From: Siphonodentalium dalli
Lineage: Eukaryota > Mollusca > Scaphopoda > Gadilida > Siphonodentaliidae
Direction of reading: 5' to 3'
Length of the DNA: 64,000 nt
NCBI GenBank assembly: GCA_032622095.1
Contig: CP136063.1
Coordinates: 65,115,897 to 65,179,896 of the forward strand
Below the pieces are notes generated by a model, which did no database searches, was not told where the DNA came from, and was given only the letters and a program-made list of their open reading frames with translations. This document shows positions 23,381 through 34,208 of this stretch, piece after piece (position 1 is the stretch's first letter; every line of letters begins with the position of its first letter). Both the position numbers and the translations under genes were made by a program.

Positions 23381-23406
23381 TATAAGATAAGATAAGATAA
23401 GATAAG
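23381..23406. repeat. (TAAGA)n microsatellite
   Basis: Five copies of a pentanucleotide. Confidence 0.93.
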
Positions 23407-24099
23407 GTCCAGAGGCTGAAAACATTGTGCTTGTAAATAATTTCCAAAATGGTTTTTTTTTTCAAACAATTTACAAGTACTGACCATGTAATGTTGTTTG
23501 TAAGCATGTTAGTACCATGCTTGTTGGTATGGGGCTATATAGGCAGCTATAGTGACTCTTTAGCCTCAGATTTAGCAACATTCTGGATTTCACAGGATCC
23601 CGGACCTCTTCACAGTAGACCACTATAATAGCGTTCAGGAAACTTATGATCATCGGAAGAAATATTTAGTAACAAAATAAATATATTACCCAGTTGTATT
23701 ACTTGAATAAAAGTAATAAAACAAAAAAACTGTATCACAAATTGGATACTACATGGTGGATACTCAATGATGACCAGATATCATTAACCTGATTGTTGCA
23801 TAACAAGAAAATGAAAAGGGTATCTCATAAATTTCAAATGTCTGAAATACTGTCTTGTTCTGGCATGTAATCAAATTCATTCCTTCTGGTTATTTCTCAT
23901 CTTGAATGATTGCAAGTAATGTTAATTTGCAACAATTATCCAAATAAAACTGAATTGGTTATGATGAATGACCGTTACTGATTACTGCTCAGACAATCCC
24001 AACTGAAGGTGACACTATTCTCATTAAATTTCCGAACTTCACCTTGGAGCTTTACTGCTCAACAAGACTAAACTAAAATACTAATTGTATACTGTTATC

Positions 24100-24480
24100 A
24101 CTTACAAATAGATGAACTGAAATATTAATGTGATGCATTCAGATGCATTGAGAAATGACATTCAATTCTTCATTATGATCTATCACCATACCAAACCACA
24201 TCAAAATTCGACAACCGACACTTTAACTTATATTGCAAAAACTTTGTACGGACTGAATTTCATAAAGTCGAACAGGCCCATAACTCTGGTAGGCATTGAT
24301 GGTCACAACCCGTGATATTATGCATATTCGTTCCCCGATTCTTGTCCTTCACCATGCCATAGGGCATCAAAACATGACAACTGACTGACTCTTGAGTTAT
24401 AATGCAAAATGTTTGTACGGACGGACGGCTCGAGATGTCAACTATATAACCGCCGACTAATATCGGGCGGTATAATAACC
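24100..24480. repeat. Helentron-like tail: repeat remnant + ACGG run + hairpin
   Basis: Two imperfect ~120-base units containing caccatgcc / caccatacc, cataactct and ttgtacggac, then gtacggacggacgg and an accgcc...ggcggt hairpin near 24450-24474. The layout is like 4103-5497 but more decayed. Confidence 0.5.
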
Positions 24481-25089
24481 ATATTATCTAAGTGTATACA
24501 TAACCAAAAACAATTCCCCTCCCCCACCCCATACACCCTGGTGGATAAGACTAAAGAGTTCTTTGGTTATGCACATATAATTGTGGAACCCCTGACCGGT
24601 TTACCACTATTTACACTGGCCAGTGTTCTCTGTCAGACACAACACACTCGATATATTAAGGTTATAATGGGGGTATGGGGCGATTTGTGACATATAATCT
24701 ACCTACACAATGCTTTAGTATTGTTGTTAGATACTGAAAACACAAGGAAACACCTGGAAATACAGTTTATTTTTTTGTTTTTCTGATCTGTGTTTACCAA
24801 TTAGTAAGGCAGTTAACACAGTGTTTGAAGAACGGCAAAAAAAAATTTCTGAAATTTTGATAAAAACATGAGAAAGGGGGGGTGGGTCCCCAAAATTTTG
24901 GAGGAAAAAAATATTTTTTTTGCAAAAATGGGGTGGTGGGTCCCTCGGGGTCGAAAAAAACTTTTTGGGCCCTATATGTGCAATTTTTTTCCAGACCCCC
25001 TGGCTTTTGTAGTTAAAAAAACCAGGTCTCCACTTTTGTAATAACAAAATTACAGCTTTTGAAGTAAACTGACTCAATACATTTTGACG

Positions 25090-25640
25090 GGCGGTGGACG
25101 ATTTTCATGACAAAGTCAACCAGATAATCCATAAGGGCTATCGCCCGTATGAGTGTGACTTGTAACTGAATATATTTAGTGAGTCCAGTTCCGTGAAAAA
25201 AGAATCCACACCGGTAATCGACCATACGAGTGTGACGTGGTTTTAATAGCTTCCAGTCATACCAGCACAAGAGAAATCAGTCAATCGCCCATACACGTGT
25301 GACATGTACCAAAGGCACTTAGTGAGTCAAGTTCCGTGACAAAAGAATCCACACCGGTAATCGACCATATGAATGTGACGTGATTCGAATAGCCTTCATT
25401 CATACCAACACAAGATAATTTACAGAGTTACTCGCCCATACAAGTGTCACGTGTACCAGAAACATTTAGTGAGTCCGTTTCCCTGCCTAAGCATATGAAC
25501 ACACATAGCTGATCAATCACACGAGTATGTAAGATTGTTCCCGGTCAGTCTGACAACCTACACTATTGAATGCCCTTACAAGTGCGACCTTTGCAGAAGA
25601 AGTTTGATGTGGCATTGAGTCAGACAAGACTAAAAACGTT
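25090..25640 (+). pseudogene. Decayed C2H2 zinc-finger array, left copy
   Basis: Finger signatures survive in shifting frames: RPYECDV, RPYTCDM, FSESVSLPKHMNTHS near 25470-25515 and CPYKCDLCRR near 25570. The spacing of the RPY.CD blocks is roughly one or two fingers. Zinc cysteines are replaced by tyrosine or stop in several fingers and frameshifts abound, so no functional protein can be made. An inverted copy lies at 26880-27640. Confidence 0.72.
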
Positions 25641-25726
25641 TTGTCCGTCCAGTAACGTGACAACATATATAGTTTCTTAGGTGATGTATTAGTTCCAACG
25701 GAAAATAGTTGGTATATTTGGCCTCA

Positions 25727-26837
25727 CTTTTAATTGCATATTCATACCCTCGAAATTATGTGACCCGACGCGTTAGGGACAGCAGGAAATGTTTGGTTTA
25801 TTAGATTCGTCTCTGGAAGGCGATATTAACAACAATTTCGATCATTGATATTATGTCACATAACCGAAGTATTAGAACTACGTCAAACGTGGCCAGCTAT
25901 ACAAATCGGGGGCCAGTAATGTGTTGTATGGAAACCGTTGGGTTCACATATCCTCTGATGATTGAGTATGTAAAATAACGGATTCGATGGCATTATGTCG
26001 CTATACAGGGAAAGTTCAACTTTCAAATCTAATTATGTATAACACAAAATAGAATATATGCCAGTCCCTCGACTTACCAGCAACGGGTTCAACAATTTCG
26101 TAACATACCTGCCCTATTCAGGGCAACAACAGTTACTGGCGATTGTGGCAAATGTTGACACCTCCCAATCGCAGAGGACTTACATCCAACAATGCAATCG
26201 CAGATATGGCTACCACGTGGTATAATACACGCCCGGAACACGGGCTACACTGGCCGCCATGGTGAATCACCACAGCATAACATCTGAACATTAAATGTTA
26301 TGATAAAACATTACAACTGAAGCACCCAAAGAGACCGGATCTACACAGCGATATGGTATGCGATTTTTTTGTTATCCCTTTTCCTCTCTTGGTGGTTCTA
26401 GAGCTGTCTCGAAGTCTCGAACGATATAACACTATCCCATAACAGTCGTGAGTATGTTCAATAAATTAGTTTGTAATTCCAGGAACCATTATCTCTCGTT
26501 ATTAAAGTGTCCAAAGGAGATTGTATTTCAGATGTAAATTGAATGAACATCTTTGACTTATTATTCTATAGCACGTGTATGATAATATCAATCTAACTGG
26601 GACAATGACTCGTGAAATTATGCAGAATGGGTGTGTCTTTTTGTATGACATTCGTAATCACCCGACATCTAGACTTTCGTCCTTTGTTTGATAGTTGGCC
26701 AGTCAGAATGAACCACGTTAAGAAAATGGACGTATTTATCATTATTGATAATCGACTATAAAATTAAAAAAGGAGACTAAACATTTTGGCACCAGGAACA
26801 TTGCGAGTTGGAAGTTTGACACAGGACTGTTATTCCA
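25727..26837. other. Spacer of the large palindrome
   Basis: Unique 1.1-kb loop between the inverted zinc-finger arms; no gene recognised. Confidence 0.5.
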
Positions 26838-26879
26838 AAGAAGAGGACAAATAGACCAACTATTTTCCATTGTAACTGA

Positions 26880-27640
26880 TACATTTATCACGTCACCCAA
26901 TTTTGAGGAAATATACATGTTGCCATGTTACTGGACTGACAGCACGTCTTCAGACACACATCGGGTCACCAGCGTGGATTCTCGTATGTATTGTAAGACT
27001 CACGGTCACGGCGCACTTCTAACAAACGTCGCACCTATAAGGTCGTTCACCAGGGTGGATCGTCAGGTTGCCGGACTGACTGGGAACAAGATTGCATACT
27101 CGTATGATTGACCACCTATGTGTGTTCTTATATGCTTAGGCATGGAACTGGACTCATTAAATGCCTTCTGGTACACGTCACATGTGTATGGGCGATTGAC
27201 TGTGTAATTTATCTTGTGTTGGTATGACTGGAAGTTATTCAAACCACGTCACATTCGTATGGTCGATTGCCGGTGTGGATTTTTTTGTCACGGAACCGGA
27301 CTCACTAAGTACCTTTTGGTACACGTCAGACATGTATGGGCGATTGACTGTGTGGTTTATCTTCGTTGGTATGACTGGAAGCTATTCAAATCACGTCACA
27401 CTCGTATGGTCGATTACTAGTGTGGATTCTTTTGTCATGGAACCGGACTCACTAAGTGCCTTTTGGAATACGTCACACGTGTATGGGCGATTGACTGTGT
27501 GATTTCTCTTGAGTTGGTATGACTGAAAGCTATTCAAACCACGTCACACTCGTATGGTCAATTACCGGTGTGGATTCTTTTGTCACGGAACTGGACTCAC
27601 TAAATATATTCAGTCACAAGTCACACTCGTATGTCATGAA
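26880..27640 (-). pseudogene. Decayed C2H2 zinc-finger array, right copy
   Basis: On the minus strand, RPYRCDVC is followed by a stop and then CAVTVSLTIHTRIHAGD (around 27045-26970); upstream lie NLVPSQSGNLTIHPGE and several RPY.CD remnants. It is slightly longer than the left copy. Plus-strand open frames here are antisense shadows. Confidence 0.72.
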
Positions 27641-27892
27641 AATCGTTCAGCGCCCGTCAAAATGTATTGAGTCAGTTTACATCAAAAGCTGTAATTTTGT
27701 TATTACAAAAGTGGAGACCTAGTTTTTTTACTACAAAAACTGGCGTTTTTTACTTCAAAAGCGGAGACCTCACTTTACTACAAAAGCTGGCGATTTTATT
27801 ACAAACGTGATGATGTACTTCAAAAGCTGGCGTTTTTTACTTCAAAAGTGGAGACCTACTTCAAAAGTGGTCATTACTTCAAAAGCTGGCGT

Positions 27893-28044
27893 AACACACG
27901 ATGTGTAAATGGGTTTGTCGATACGGCACGAGTGCTGTCGCGGAAGGATAGAACGAGAGGCGCTTGCGCCTCGCGTTCTATCCTTCCACGAGAGCACGAC
28001 TGCCGGGTCGAGAAACCCGTTTACACACCATGTCGTTCTGTGTT
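27893..28044. repeat. Near-perfect hairpin, ~70-base arms
   Basis: aacacacgatgtgtaaa.ggg opens the left arm and its mirror closes at tgtgtt (28044). ggaaggatagaacgagaggc pairs with its complement around a loop of a few bases near 27968. It abuts the right edge of the large palindrome. Confidence 0.9.
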
Positions 28045-28353
28045 TATTACAGGCTTCGCGTCCTAGAATCCTAAATCGCGTCCTAAAATACAGAATTAGA
28101 AGGTTTATTTAGGCTCGTACAGGACGGGTTTGTCATGTGTGATGATTCTTTTATTTAAATAGTTCCAGTTTCATGGTTGAGGCGAACGTCATCTACGTCA
28201 TTTTACGTCAACGAGATGCGTATGGAACGTACGTTCCATACGGATTTGTAAATATGGAACAGCAATAACACTGTACTGTAATAAATAGTTATATATAGTG
28301 AAATGTTAATAGAATGTATCTTAAAATTTGAATAAATTATTTGAAAAATTATT
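28045..28353. other. Short unassigned stretch with a perfect palindrome
   Basis: 28219-28242 is a 24-bp perfect palindrome with half-site cgtatggaacgt. Otherwise nothing recognised. Confidence 0.7.
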
Positions 28354-28884
28354 TATAGGTGGATTTTCTCTTTGTAAACATGTATTATATAGTTACCGGG
28401 GAATCAAATATTAGATCTGAATCGAGGACTCCTGTCCGGAAATGCTTCTATCGATTAATAATAATTTTATTTCGAATATTTTCTGTTCTAAAAATGTGTG
28501 GTTGTTTAGCTAACGGACAATAGTGGTTACTGTTAACAGAGACAAGAAATTGTATTGTGTAATTTTGTCACAAATAAACGTTAGTTATACTCATTATCGC
28601 TTATAACTATGGAATAAAACAATACAACCAATCAATCTAGGACATTTGATGTTCGGTACGTAGCCATAGGAACAGCATAATGCTCTCTATCGCTATAATT
28701 ATGGTAACACCCGAATGGTTTGTTCTAAAAATAGACAAATAAAATGTCCCAATAAAATATTCGAAATAAAATCAATATTAATTGATAGAAGCCTTTACGG
28801 ATAGGGGTATTCGGTTAATATTTTTTATTTTATACCCACGCAACTATTTCAAATTTGTTATTTCAAGAGATAATCCATCTTTAA
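28354..28884 (+). mobile_element. TTAA-family MITE, copy 3 (older)
   Basis: Full-length relative of 5569-6095 with more substitutions and a mutated left target (TTAT). Its right TTAA (28881-28884) is shared with the reversed fragment that follows. Confidence 0.85.
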
Positions 28885-28982
28885 AGATGGATTATCTCTT
28901 CAAATATTGTTTTAGATTGTGTCATGGGTATGAAATAATACGTATGAGTTGGAAAGTCCGGAAACGATTCTGATTTTGTTTC
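28885..28982 (-). mobile_element. TTAA-family MITE fragment, reverse
   Basis: Begins agatggattatctctt directly after the TTAA of copy 3 and stops after about 100 bases with an internal deletion. The ankyrin fragment follows. Confidence 0.75.
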
Positions 28983-29217
28983 GCTGTTAGTTGCTTATTA
29001 TGGAGGCGACTTGGAGATGGTGAATTTACTATTAATTTTGGTGGTGCTGACGTCGAACCACCCATGAAGTACAACAAGAAAGGTGACCTTATCCGACATA
29101 ATACTAGCACCGCTCGTGTCGCAGTTGATAAAGGCCGCCTTGAAATTCTTGATACACTAATTGAGCACGGGGCTAATATGCAATGGCTTAACCCTTTACC
29201 CAACAGAAGGGCCCTGT

Positions 29218-29286
29218 GCCAATGCATTCTCTTATATATGCGAGTCGACCATAGGTCGCCTCGCATATATAAGAGAATGCATTGGC
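29218..29286. repeat. Perfect hairpin 1
   Basis: gccaatgcattctcttatat and its exact inverted copy enclose a 15-base loop. 29366-29434 is the same hairpin reversed, so all four arms can pair with each other. Confidence 0.93.
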
Positions 29287-29365
29287 TTAACACATTAAAA
29301 ATTATAAAATTGTTAAAGAATGTAAGAAAAAATGGTAAAAAGTGTTAAAAAAAGATTTTTTTTAG

Positions 29366-29434
29366 GCCAATGCATTCTCTTATATATGCGAGGCGACCTA
29401 TGGTCGACTCGCATATATAAGAGAATGCATTGGC
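29366..29434. repeat. Perfect hairpin 2
   Basis: Inverted duplicate of 29218-29286 with the loop in the complementary orientation. Confidence 0.93.
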
Positions 29435-29690
29435 ACAGGGCTAACTGTAACTATCACAATGTGGTCAAGGAGCCGGTTTCAATGATATCCATATTTGTAT
29501 GGTTATATTGAGACAGACCGAAGATATTTTAGGCTGTTGAAGCTTTACTTGGCCGGTTTTGGCCGGTTTGTTGGGTAAAGGGTTAATAAACTTTGGCAGA
29601 GTTCCGCTATTTGAGTCAATGAAGAGGGTTCGTGGATCTTGTGCTTCAACCAAGGAAGTTATCGCTTATTTTCTCACTTACCCACGGATG

Positions 29691-30079
29691 TATACATGGA
29701 CATGTATATGAACCGAGGAATATGGTTGAATATATCGCATGGAAGAATTAAGATTCGACTCTCCCCCAGCCTCATTTTTGGAGGCGCTTGTGGGAGTGAT
29801 GATAGATATACGTTTGAACTTACAAAGTAAGCAAACTTCCAGAGAATGTTACCAGAGCCAAGTTTACAGAAGTTACCCTCTACATTCTGACACTGGATCG
29901 TATAACACGTAACTGACAAGTACTTCCATGCGGTTGAGGGTTTAGGTCTTCATTAAAAGCCATTAACTCACTGGCTTTAACTGGTCACTTTATACATTGG
30001 AGTATTATAAACAAATAATTTTTGTTTCACGGCGATATTGAAGATGATCTTTTTAAAATTTAAAGATGCACTGTCCTAT
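29691..30079. other. Unassigned stretch
   Basis: Nothing recognised; it may be further remains of the ankyrin locus. Confidence 0.35.
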
Positions 30080-30550
30080 TTAAAGATGGTTTATCTCTTT
30101 AAATAAATTTTTTTAAATAGTTGCGTGAGTATAAAATAATAGATATGACTGCAGACCTATGTCCGAAAAAGTTTCTATCAATTAATATTGATTTTATTTT
30201 GAATATTAAATCGGGCCCGTTTATGTTACTATTTTTAGAACCGACCATTCGGATGAGACCGTATTGCGATATAGAGCACTGGGCTGTTCTTACGGCTACG
30301 CAACGGATGTCAAATGTCACAGATTGGTTGTTTGTATTGTTTTGTTCCACAGATATAAGCGATAATGAGTATAATTAACGTTTATTTGTGACAAAATTGC
30401 ACAATATAATTTCTGGTCTATGTTAACAGTAACCACTATTGTTCGTTAGCTGAACAAACACACCTCTTTAGACCAGAATATATTCGAAATAAAATTAATA
30501 TTAATCGATAGAAGCAATTCCGGACAGGAGTCTTCGATTCAAATCTAATA
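30080..30550 (-). mobile_element. TTAA-family MITE, copy 4 (reverse, truncated)
   Basis: Begins at TTAA 30080-30083. The far end is missing about 70 bases and runs directly into the dispersed repeat at 30551. Confidence 0.87.
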
Positions 30551-30880
30551 TATTACACACGATGACGTTGTTTGTCGACTATCGTTGAAATTTACACGAT
30601 GCCATGTTGTGATTGAAATGAACATCCTCCTCCAGCACGCCAAGTAATATAGGCCCAATGGTTAGTTTCAGTTCCATGCACTTTCGATAACGTATATAAC
30701 TATTTATAATTACCCCACCAAACATAAGCCTTATATGTGAATATGATTTGGTGGGAATCTATAAATTGATTTTGACAATAATTGTTTAAACGCTACATGC
30801 ATGCAGAAACCCCATATGTGATTGTTTTAGCTTTTGTTCGTTAATTACTTACTCTAGTGTATGAGAACCGGATACAGGTA
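30551..30880 (+). repeat. Dispersed repeat, uninterrupted copy
   Basis: Runs from acacgatgacgttgtttgtc through gcccaatggttagtttcagt and ataattaccccaccaaacat to gttcgttaattac. The same order, broken by two insertions, is found at 39598-45780, which makes this the empty-site reference. Confidence 0.88.
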
Positions 30881-31143
30881 ACTTAAATTAAAGACTTTAA
30901 AAAGCCCGACGAAGATCGTTTGTGATGATATAATATAATATTTAACTTTCAGGGAAACATCTTAGCTACTCAGAGAAATAAGCTACGTAAAAGTTAAAGG
31001 GCATATATCAACATGACCGACATTCATGGCATTAGCAGATTGCTGCATCCAGTAGAATGGCACTATTATACATGTAGTATCACACTGTGTTCATGCGTGA
31101 GCCACTTAATGGGGCAGCACCTACTGCGTGCTAAAACTATAGT
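30881..31143. other. Unassigned stretch
   Basis: Nothing recognised. Confidence 0.35.
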
Positions 31144-31671
31144 TTAAAGGTGGATTATCTCTTTGTAAACATGTATTATATAGTTACCGGGGTATAAAAT
31201 ATTAGATTTGAATCGAAGACTCCTGTCCGGAAATGCTTCTATCGATTAATATTAATTTTATTTCGAATATTTTATGGTCTAAAAAGGTGTGTTTGTTCAG
31301 CTAACGAACAATGGTGGTTACTGTTAACAGAGACCAGAAATTATATTGTGCAATTTTGTCACAAATAGATGTTAATTATACTCGTTATCGCTTATATCGT
31401 TGGAACAAAACAATACAAACAACCAATCTGTGACATTTGACATTCGTTGCGTAGCCGTGGGAACAGCCCAGTGCTCTATATCGCAATAAGGTCTCATCCG
31501 AATGGTCGGTTCTAAAAATAGTAACATAAATGGGCCCGATTTTATATTCGAAATAAAATCAATATTAATTGATAGAAGCTTTTCCGGACATAGGTATTCA
31601 GTTCATATCTATTATTTTATACCCACGCAACTATTTAAAATTTGTTATTTAAAGAGATAATCCATCTTTAA
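31144..31671 (+). mobile_element. TTAA-flanked MITE, copy 5
   Basis: TTAA at 31144-31147 and 31668-31671; full length and close to the family consensus. Confidence 0.93.
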
Positions 31672-32049
31672 ACAATTTATATTTTGGCATATATCTACAC
31701 TTACATGTACATCCAAGTTATTAATTTATCTATCCATATTTAAAAAAATGAATAAGCTACATACTATAACACCAGCTACATGTACCTATCGCATTATTTT
31801 TAAGTTGTCCATGTTATGTAACAAATAAGCATGACATGTACATGTAGATATCATTTCATCATTCATTTGTAAGACAGTTTCTCTAACTGGGACCCACTTA
31901 TAATTCAATACAAGACTATAAATATTTTAGCAAATAATTTAATATTAAGAAGTCCATGCCCATGGTACCACATTCTGACATTAATATACGGTACTAGTAA
32001 GTGTTGGCAGTGGGTTAAGAAGGGGCAACTTGATGCACTGGAGAATATT
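31672..32049. other. Unassigned AT-rich stretch
   Basis: Nothing recognised. Confidence 0.35.
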
Positions 32050-32276
32050 TTAATATTCCATATACTCTGACAAATTTTTCAAGAAACTGGATTTGAATTC
32101 ATAATTTGATGACACTCTGTTGAGACACTTCTGACAGATGGAAGCAGTCGCCGGTAATTTCTCAACACATGCCCGAACAAAGATGTTAATTTCCGTCGCA
32201 CGTCTTCTTTGATACATTCAGTTTTGTTCAACTTAAAACATCGTGAATTGTCTGATGTCAAGCAGGCAAAACACAC
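32050..32276 (-). pseudogene. ZAD-like zinc-binding module, frameshifted
   Basis: From an ATG at 32276 the minus strand reads MCFACLTSDNSRCFKLNK and then a helix-like stretch to about 32165. A one-base shift then gives VEKLPATASICQKCLNRVSS and FLKNLSEYMEY before TAA (32052-32050). The C-x2-C ... C-x2-C layout with ICxKCLN is that of zinc-finger-associated (ZAD-like) N-terminal modules, which usually head C2H2 proteins. The shift sits near gcatgtgttgag. It faces away from the C2H2 gene at 32980, so it is not that gene's first exon. It could be a pseudogene or an allele with one error. Confidence 0.6.
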
Positions 32277-32979
32277 GGATTTTGATTTATTTCGGGGAGT
32301 TGAAAAGCATTTTGAATGGGATTCCCCAGTCTAAAAATAGATGTATTCGTCCGCATATTTAAAAAAAAGTTACCATCCTTAGGGCAGTGGTATCTCAGCG
32401 TAGCGACGAGAGATAACTCTGCCTGGAGTTTGACGTTAAATACCAAATCCGAGTCGGATCGGTCGAGCAGTGTTTGAGTCTATAACACACATACATACAC
32501 AGACATGTAGACAGATATTCCAAAATGTATAATAGATAGCTACAAGAATTTTATGATAAATAGTTCATTCATGGGTGACCTGATGCATGCATCTTTGTTT
32601 TCTTGGTAAACAATTGCGTCGAAAATGATCGAATCAAATAGTCTATATACGACCCAAAGCGTCCGGCTTTGGTTCGTTATCAAATGCTGATTTGGTCTAT
32701 AATAATTAAAATGCAACAAACTTGTTTCGAACTATGTCAACCCACAACGTTCTAGAAACTTTACCGTTCAATAGAACCACAATTTATTTTGAACAGTTAA
32801 ATTGTCAGTTTAGTCGTTTTAGGTTTCGAACATGCACGAGTTTCGCTCTGGACACAAATTAACATATATATGTTCAGCAACTGTATTATTATGACCACGT
32901 TGTTTCCTTTTAACGGCAGATCGTACTCCAGCCACTAAGTGTGGTACCGACCAGTGTCCTTTGATTCGTTTGAACAATT
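32277..32979. other. Unassigned stretch with one dispersed motif
   Basis: 32648-32688 contains accaaagc-type near-palindromic sequence (cgtccggctttggttcgtta) that recurs inverted, twice, at 36574-36725 on the other side of the zinc-finger gene. Otherwise non-coding. Confidence 0.5.
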
Positions 32980-33555
32980 GTGATGAATGCGCCGGATATC
33001 GTTTGCATAATTGGAGGCGAATGTAAACCATCTGAGTATTTGGTTTTGGATGGTTTAAACAAGAATCCAGGTTCTAATTGCAATGACCCAGGTGATGACG
33101 AAAACATATCACCTGCCGGGCCGTATCAGTCTGATGTACAGGTGCATGTACTAGAAAAAAATAGTTCTCGAAATACATGCCCTCCATATATATCCATCCC
33201 TCAAGGATATCAGTGTAATATATGTCAGAAATCATTTCTACAGTTATGGCGCCTGAAACAACACAAAGGAATACACAGAAGAGAAAGGCATACAGATGAT
33301 TGCGATATATGTGGGCTCAAATCATTTGCGAACTCATGGGAACTGAACCAGAAGTCAAAGGTCACGAAACAACACGAAAGAATACACATTGGAGACAGGC
33401 CAAACGTTTGTGTTATATGTGGAAAATCATTTGTACACTTTTGCAGCCTGACACTACACAAAAAATTGCACAAAGAAAGGCCACACGCTTGTGATATATG
33501 TGGGAAATCATTTGTATACTTTTGCAGCCTGACACGACACAAACAATTACACAAA
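32980..33555 (+). CDS. C2H2 zinc-finger protein, 5' part, truncated by transposon
   Basis: Starts MMNAPDIVCIIGGECKPSE; an ~85-residue acidic, glycine-rich leader is followed by fingers YQCNICQKSFLQLWRLKQH, a degenerate second finger with an insertion (CDICGLKSFANSWELN, then KQHERIH), CVICGKSFVHFCSLTLH and CDICGKSFVYFCSLTRH. The reading frame is then ended by a TAG that is the first codon of the inserted element (33556-33558). The rest of the gene lies at 35888, in the same codon phase. The native product would be a DNA-binding protein; the present one would hold three to four fingers. Confidence 0.78.
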
Positions 33556-34208
33556 TAGTAGAGTCACTAAGGGACACAAATATGAGGAATCGTGCACTTT
33601 GTGATAAAAGCGTGAAACTTTGCATATATGTAGGTTGGTGGGTAAAAAAAAATTCCCCCCCCTTGTTGCCAACTTTTTGGCCCCCGGAATGGAGGCCATC
33701 TTGGATTTTCAAAATGGCCGCCATGAAATTTCCTAAAATGTCTTTTATGGGTCGATACAAACAAAATTGAGGTGTTTTCGTATATGTTATGGTGTGATTA
33801 TAATCAGAACACATTATATTGACATTTTAAAAAACATTTGTCACCATTTAAACCAATTTAATGCAGAAAATTTCAGTTTATATCTCAATTAAAAAAAAAA
33901 ACATCAATTTTTCTCTAAATTTTCTCCAAAAAAGTGACAAAAATAAAAAAAATTACGTACTGTTTGTTGAAGCAAGTACATCACAACATCTTTAGTTACA
34001 AAGCTACTTTACTAAGAATTTAAGAATAGATACAATCATTGCCATTGACTTATTTTTATTTGGTGAATTTTCTCAATAATTGTGCATATTTTTTCTAAAA
34101 ATATCTAGATCAGTCATCATTTATTTGACATTTATACATCATGTATTTATTGTTTGTTACCAATGGCATAATCTATAGTAACACAATTGTATAATACAAA
34201 CCACAACA

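Larger units (their letters stand above)
22961..25002. mobile_element. CAG(G)n-ended transposon, 2.0 kb, with 7-bp target duplication
   Basis: The target duplication GCTTTTG is at 22954-22960 and 25003-25009. Ends: a long G run then ggggtctg.aaaaaaa...atatagg on the left, mirrored by cctatat...aattttttt and ccagaccccctg on the right. The intact inverted arm at 27750 shows the site without the element. Contents are a dispersed repeat (23165-23335), a microsatellite, a Helentron-like piece (24100-24480) and ggtgggtccc subterminal motifs; no transposase. TIR style resembles hAT, although hAT usually duplicates 8 bp. Confidence 0.82.
22795..27897. repeat. Large interrupted palindrome (inverted duplication)
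   Basis: Left arm = 22795-22960 plus 25003-25726; right arm = 26838-27897, inverted. The outer part of each arm is a repeat of cgccagcttttgaagta and ggtctccacttttgaagta units. The inner part carries decayed zinc-finger sequence. The left arm alone is split by the element 22961-25002. The central spacer is 25727-26837. Confidence 0.87.
29188..29586. mobile_element. TTAA-flanked MITE carrying two identical hairpins
   Basis: TTAA at 29188-29191 and 29583-29586 with ends accctttacccaaca / tgttgggtaaagggt. Inside are two copies of one perfect hairpin (29218-29286 and 29366-29434) in inverted arrangement. It interrupts the ankyrin fragment. Confidence 0.88.
28985..29690 (+). pseudogene. Ankyrin-repeat gene fragment, frameshifted and split
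   Basis: AYYGGDLEMVNLLL, then after a one-base shift NFGGADVEPPMKYNKKGD and VDKGRLEILDTLIEHGAN (29120-29180), are typical ankyrin helices and loop. The MITE 29188-29586 interrupts it. Downstream, FGRVPLFESMKRVRGS and STKEVIAYFLTYP (29590-29690) resume the ankyrin pattern. Ankyrin repeats mediate protein-protein contacts; which protein this came from cannot be told. Confidence 0.65.

Noticed and set aside
26917-27722. Plus-strand open frames with repeated SYSNHVTLVWSIT peptides
   Set aside because: Antisense of the decayed zinc-finger array; conservation comes from the opposite strand.
33225-33554. 109-codon minus-strand open frame
   Set aside because: Antisense of the C2H2 fingers at 32980-33555.
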